From contig JAHBMJ010004325.1 of assembly GCA_018398765.1 (NCBI GenBank), forward strand, positions 60,735 to 81,880: a stretch of 21,146 nucleotides of DNA, read 5' to 3'. Under the pieces are notes generated by a model that was not told where the DNA came from, ran no database searches, and worked only from the letters and a program-made list of their open reading frames with translations. Both the position numbers and the translations under genes were made by a program. Origin of the DNA: Chromera velia (Eukaryota > Sar > Chromeraceae). Positions 20,029 to 21,146 of the stretch are shown here, piece after piece (the first letter of the stretch is position 1; every line of letters begins with the position of its first letter).

Positions 20029-20064
<36 letters not shown>

Positions 20065-20880
20065 GCGCGCGCGTGTTTCTTCTGTCTGTCTCTGGCATAG
20101 AAAAAGAAAGATGGACAGGATACAAAGGCTCGCCAGGATCACATCAAGGACACGCACACGCACGTGACAGACCTGACTGTGTCAGCTGGAAAGACCAAAA
20201 ACTGCGCGCAGAGATTCGCGAGAGCCCCTGCAGACAGACAAGCGGACAGGCAGGGAGGCAGGGGCAGGCAGGCAGGCACACAATACTGCTCTTCTTCCTT
20301 TTGTCCTTCCTTACGAGTTTTCTTTCTCTCTTTCATTTTTCCTTGGCTGGTGGCTGGGGGGACACAGGGGTGGACCCACAAGAAAGAAGACAAGAAAAAG
20401 CAAAGAGGGAAACGCTCGAGTGTTCCTCACAAACGGTCAATGCAAGAACCGACCACCCACCCACCCACCCACGAACTCGCTCACCAGCGATGACCGATTC
20501 CCAGAGCACCCGCATGGCGCTCCTTTGTGACCAGTGCCCCTTCTCTTCTTGGCTGCGCCTGTGAGAAGGAGACGGGAGCCCAAAGCCGAACGGACAGAAA
20601 GGAGGGAGGGAGGAAGGAAGAAAGAAAAGGCGGAAGGAAGAAATGAGGAGACGACGAATGAAGAACTAACTGACCAACAAAAAAAAACATGCGATCACAA
20701 CTCAGACCAAATTCAAAATCCCATCGAAGAGAGCCAGGACAAAATAGAGGGAGGGTGGGGGCGGAAAAAGAAGAAACGTGCCGTGACGGAAGATACATGC
20801 AACGCAAACGACTACATACTCACACACTTACTTTTTCAGGATGCCAAAGAGCGTGAGCTGCGCAGTGATGTAGGGGATGC
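18118..20880 (-). CDS. mitochondrial carrier (SLC25) family protein, C-terminal half
   Basis: Six exons read on the minus strand: 20880-20832, 20558-20485, 20227-20173, 19900-19853, 19437-19340 and 18191-18118, ending in TGA. All five junctions agree in phase (2, 1, 2, 2, 1). The product segment is about 132 residues and covers the end of carrier repeat 2 ([17 protein letters not shown]) and all of repeat 3. Repeat 3 has helix 5 with the family signature P-x-D-x-x-R-x-R ([13 protein letters not shown]), the matrix helix ([20 protein letters not shown]) and helix 6 (IPAG joined to [14 protein letters not shown]). Carriers of this family exchange metabolites across the inner mitochondrial membrane. 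The RKRMM run recalls the RRRMMM of ADP/ATP carriers but does not match it, so the substrate is open. The 5' exons lie upstream of 20880, beyond or near the window end. The last intron (19339-18192) is unusually long and repeat-laden. Confidence 0.9.
18262..18415 (-). repeat. (CA)n microsatellite in the last carrier intron
   Basis: CACACGGA-type units pass into about 80 bases of pure CA on the plus strand, which is (TG)n on the sense strand. The tract ends about 70 bases before the acceptor of the last exon (AG at 18193-18192). Confidence 0.95.
18437..18591. repeat. fold-back repeat of about 155 bp
   Basis: The left arm (18437-18489) runs GC, T10, AG, then GCATGCATG-rich DNA, then TATTCCCC. 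The right arm (18545-18591) is its diverged reverse complement: GGGAATAATGCATGCATGC and so on to A9 and GC. The arms are about 50 bases with several mismatches and small gaps. No flanking target duplication is evident. It lies in the last intron of the carrier gene and may be a fold-back mobile element. Confidence 0.65.
18654..18795 (+). repeat. iteron-like array of TTGACGGGCCAGG, eight copies
   Basis: Copies begin at about 18654, 18671, 18686, 18710, 18730, 18748, 18766 (degenerate, TGTGACCGGCTC) and 18783. The core TTGACGGGCC is well kept while the AT-rich spacers differ in sequence and length, giving a step of 15-24 bases, about 18 on average. This differs from a plain tandem repeat, where spacers would be equally conserved. 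It is in the last intron of the carrier gene. Confidence 0.8.
18800..19021 (-). repeat. compound (CA)n/(GACACG)n/(GA)n microsatellite
   Basis: On the plus strand CA repeats are broken by five GGACAC units near 18863-18895, a GA run at 18908-18925 and a short CG run at 18956-18967. On the carrier's sense strand these read (TG)n and (TC)n. Long frames across it are repeat artefacts. Confidence 0.95.
19830..19852 (-). repeat. (GTGA)n repeat forming the exon donor site
   Basis: On the minus strand the exon ending at 19853 is followed at once by five GTGA units, so the first unit is the GTGAGT donor and each later unit offers another one four bases on. Confidence 0.85.
20028..20062 (+). repeat. 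(TC)n microsatellite in a carrier intron
   Basis: TC repeats on the plus strand, so (GA)n on the carrier sense strand. This is the clearest exception to the pyrimidine-sense orientation of the window's intronic microsatellites. Confidence 0.9.
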
Positions 20881-21146
20881 CTGCAGTTATGCATGTATGA
20901 AGAGAGAACATACGAGAAAATACCAGAGCAGAAGAGGTTTCAAGCGAAGAGAATATGCAAGAGAGGAAAGTGGAAAAAAGGAATTATCAGCCAGCGGAGC
21001 AGGCCGATTCACCCCCTCTCCATCTAGTTCCCCCCCAAGATCTCTCCTTCCCCCCCTGTCTTCTCCCTTTCACCTCAGGCACTCAAGCACGGACTCTTCC
21101 AACACTTTTACACTTTACCAATGCGTTCGTGTCTACCCCCCCCCCC
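20881..21146 (-). other. upstream intron of the carrier gene, window end
   Basis: The exon at 20880 needs one base from an upstream exon, so this DNA starts as intron (acceptor CTGCAG at 20886-20881 on the minus strand). A possible GTGAAA donor lies near 21074-21079, but the sequence before it has an in-frame stop and no convincing carrier motif, so no exon is called. The window ends in a run of C. Confidence 0.4.

Overview
The window looks like nuclear DNA of a photosynthetic protist with a complex (secondary or tertiary) plastid. A chromerid alveolate such as Chromera velia fits best, but this is inference. The grounds are intron-rich genes with GT-AG introns full of microsatellites, a signal peptide followed by an AFTP motif (the signature of bipartite plastid targeting), and a giant ankyrin protein carrying a HET-like domain. 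No prokaryotic operon, CRISPR array or RNA gene was found.

Layout. (1) 1-2107: AT-rich then repeat-bearing DNA with no supported gene. (2) 2108-8129, minus strand: a myristoylation-motif protein with about 18 ankyrin repeats, a HET-like domain, and a second block of about 10 ankyrin repeats. The second block is probably joined by a phase-matched intron and is broken near its end by a 1-base frameshift. (3) 8130-9233: a divergent promoter region of about 1.1 kb with a TGCATGCA-rich hairpin. (4) 9234-13987, plus strand: a seven-exon gene for a 277-residue predicted plastid protein of unknown function; all exon phases agree. (5) 13988-18117: intergenic DNA between two convergent genes, holding a small inverted-repeat element (14802-15006) and a 1.9-kb element with perfect 16-bp terminal inverted repeats and a perfect 8-bp target duplication (15198-17112). 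Inside the larger element lies a decayed non-LTR retrotransposon 3' end. (6) 18118-20880, minus strand: the last six exons of a mitochondrial carrier (SLC25) gene; the 5' part lies outside the window. Its last intron holds a fold-back repeat and an 8-copy iteron-like array.

The exon models were assembled by hand from splice-site look, phase agreement and protein sense; there is no transcript evidence. The genes show no sign of a shared pathway. The features most worth following are the ankyrin/HET-like protein, the unidentified plastid protein, the TIR element enclosing retrotransposon sequence, and the strand-polarised (TC)n/(TG)n microsatellites in introns.
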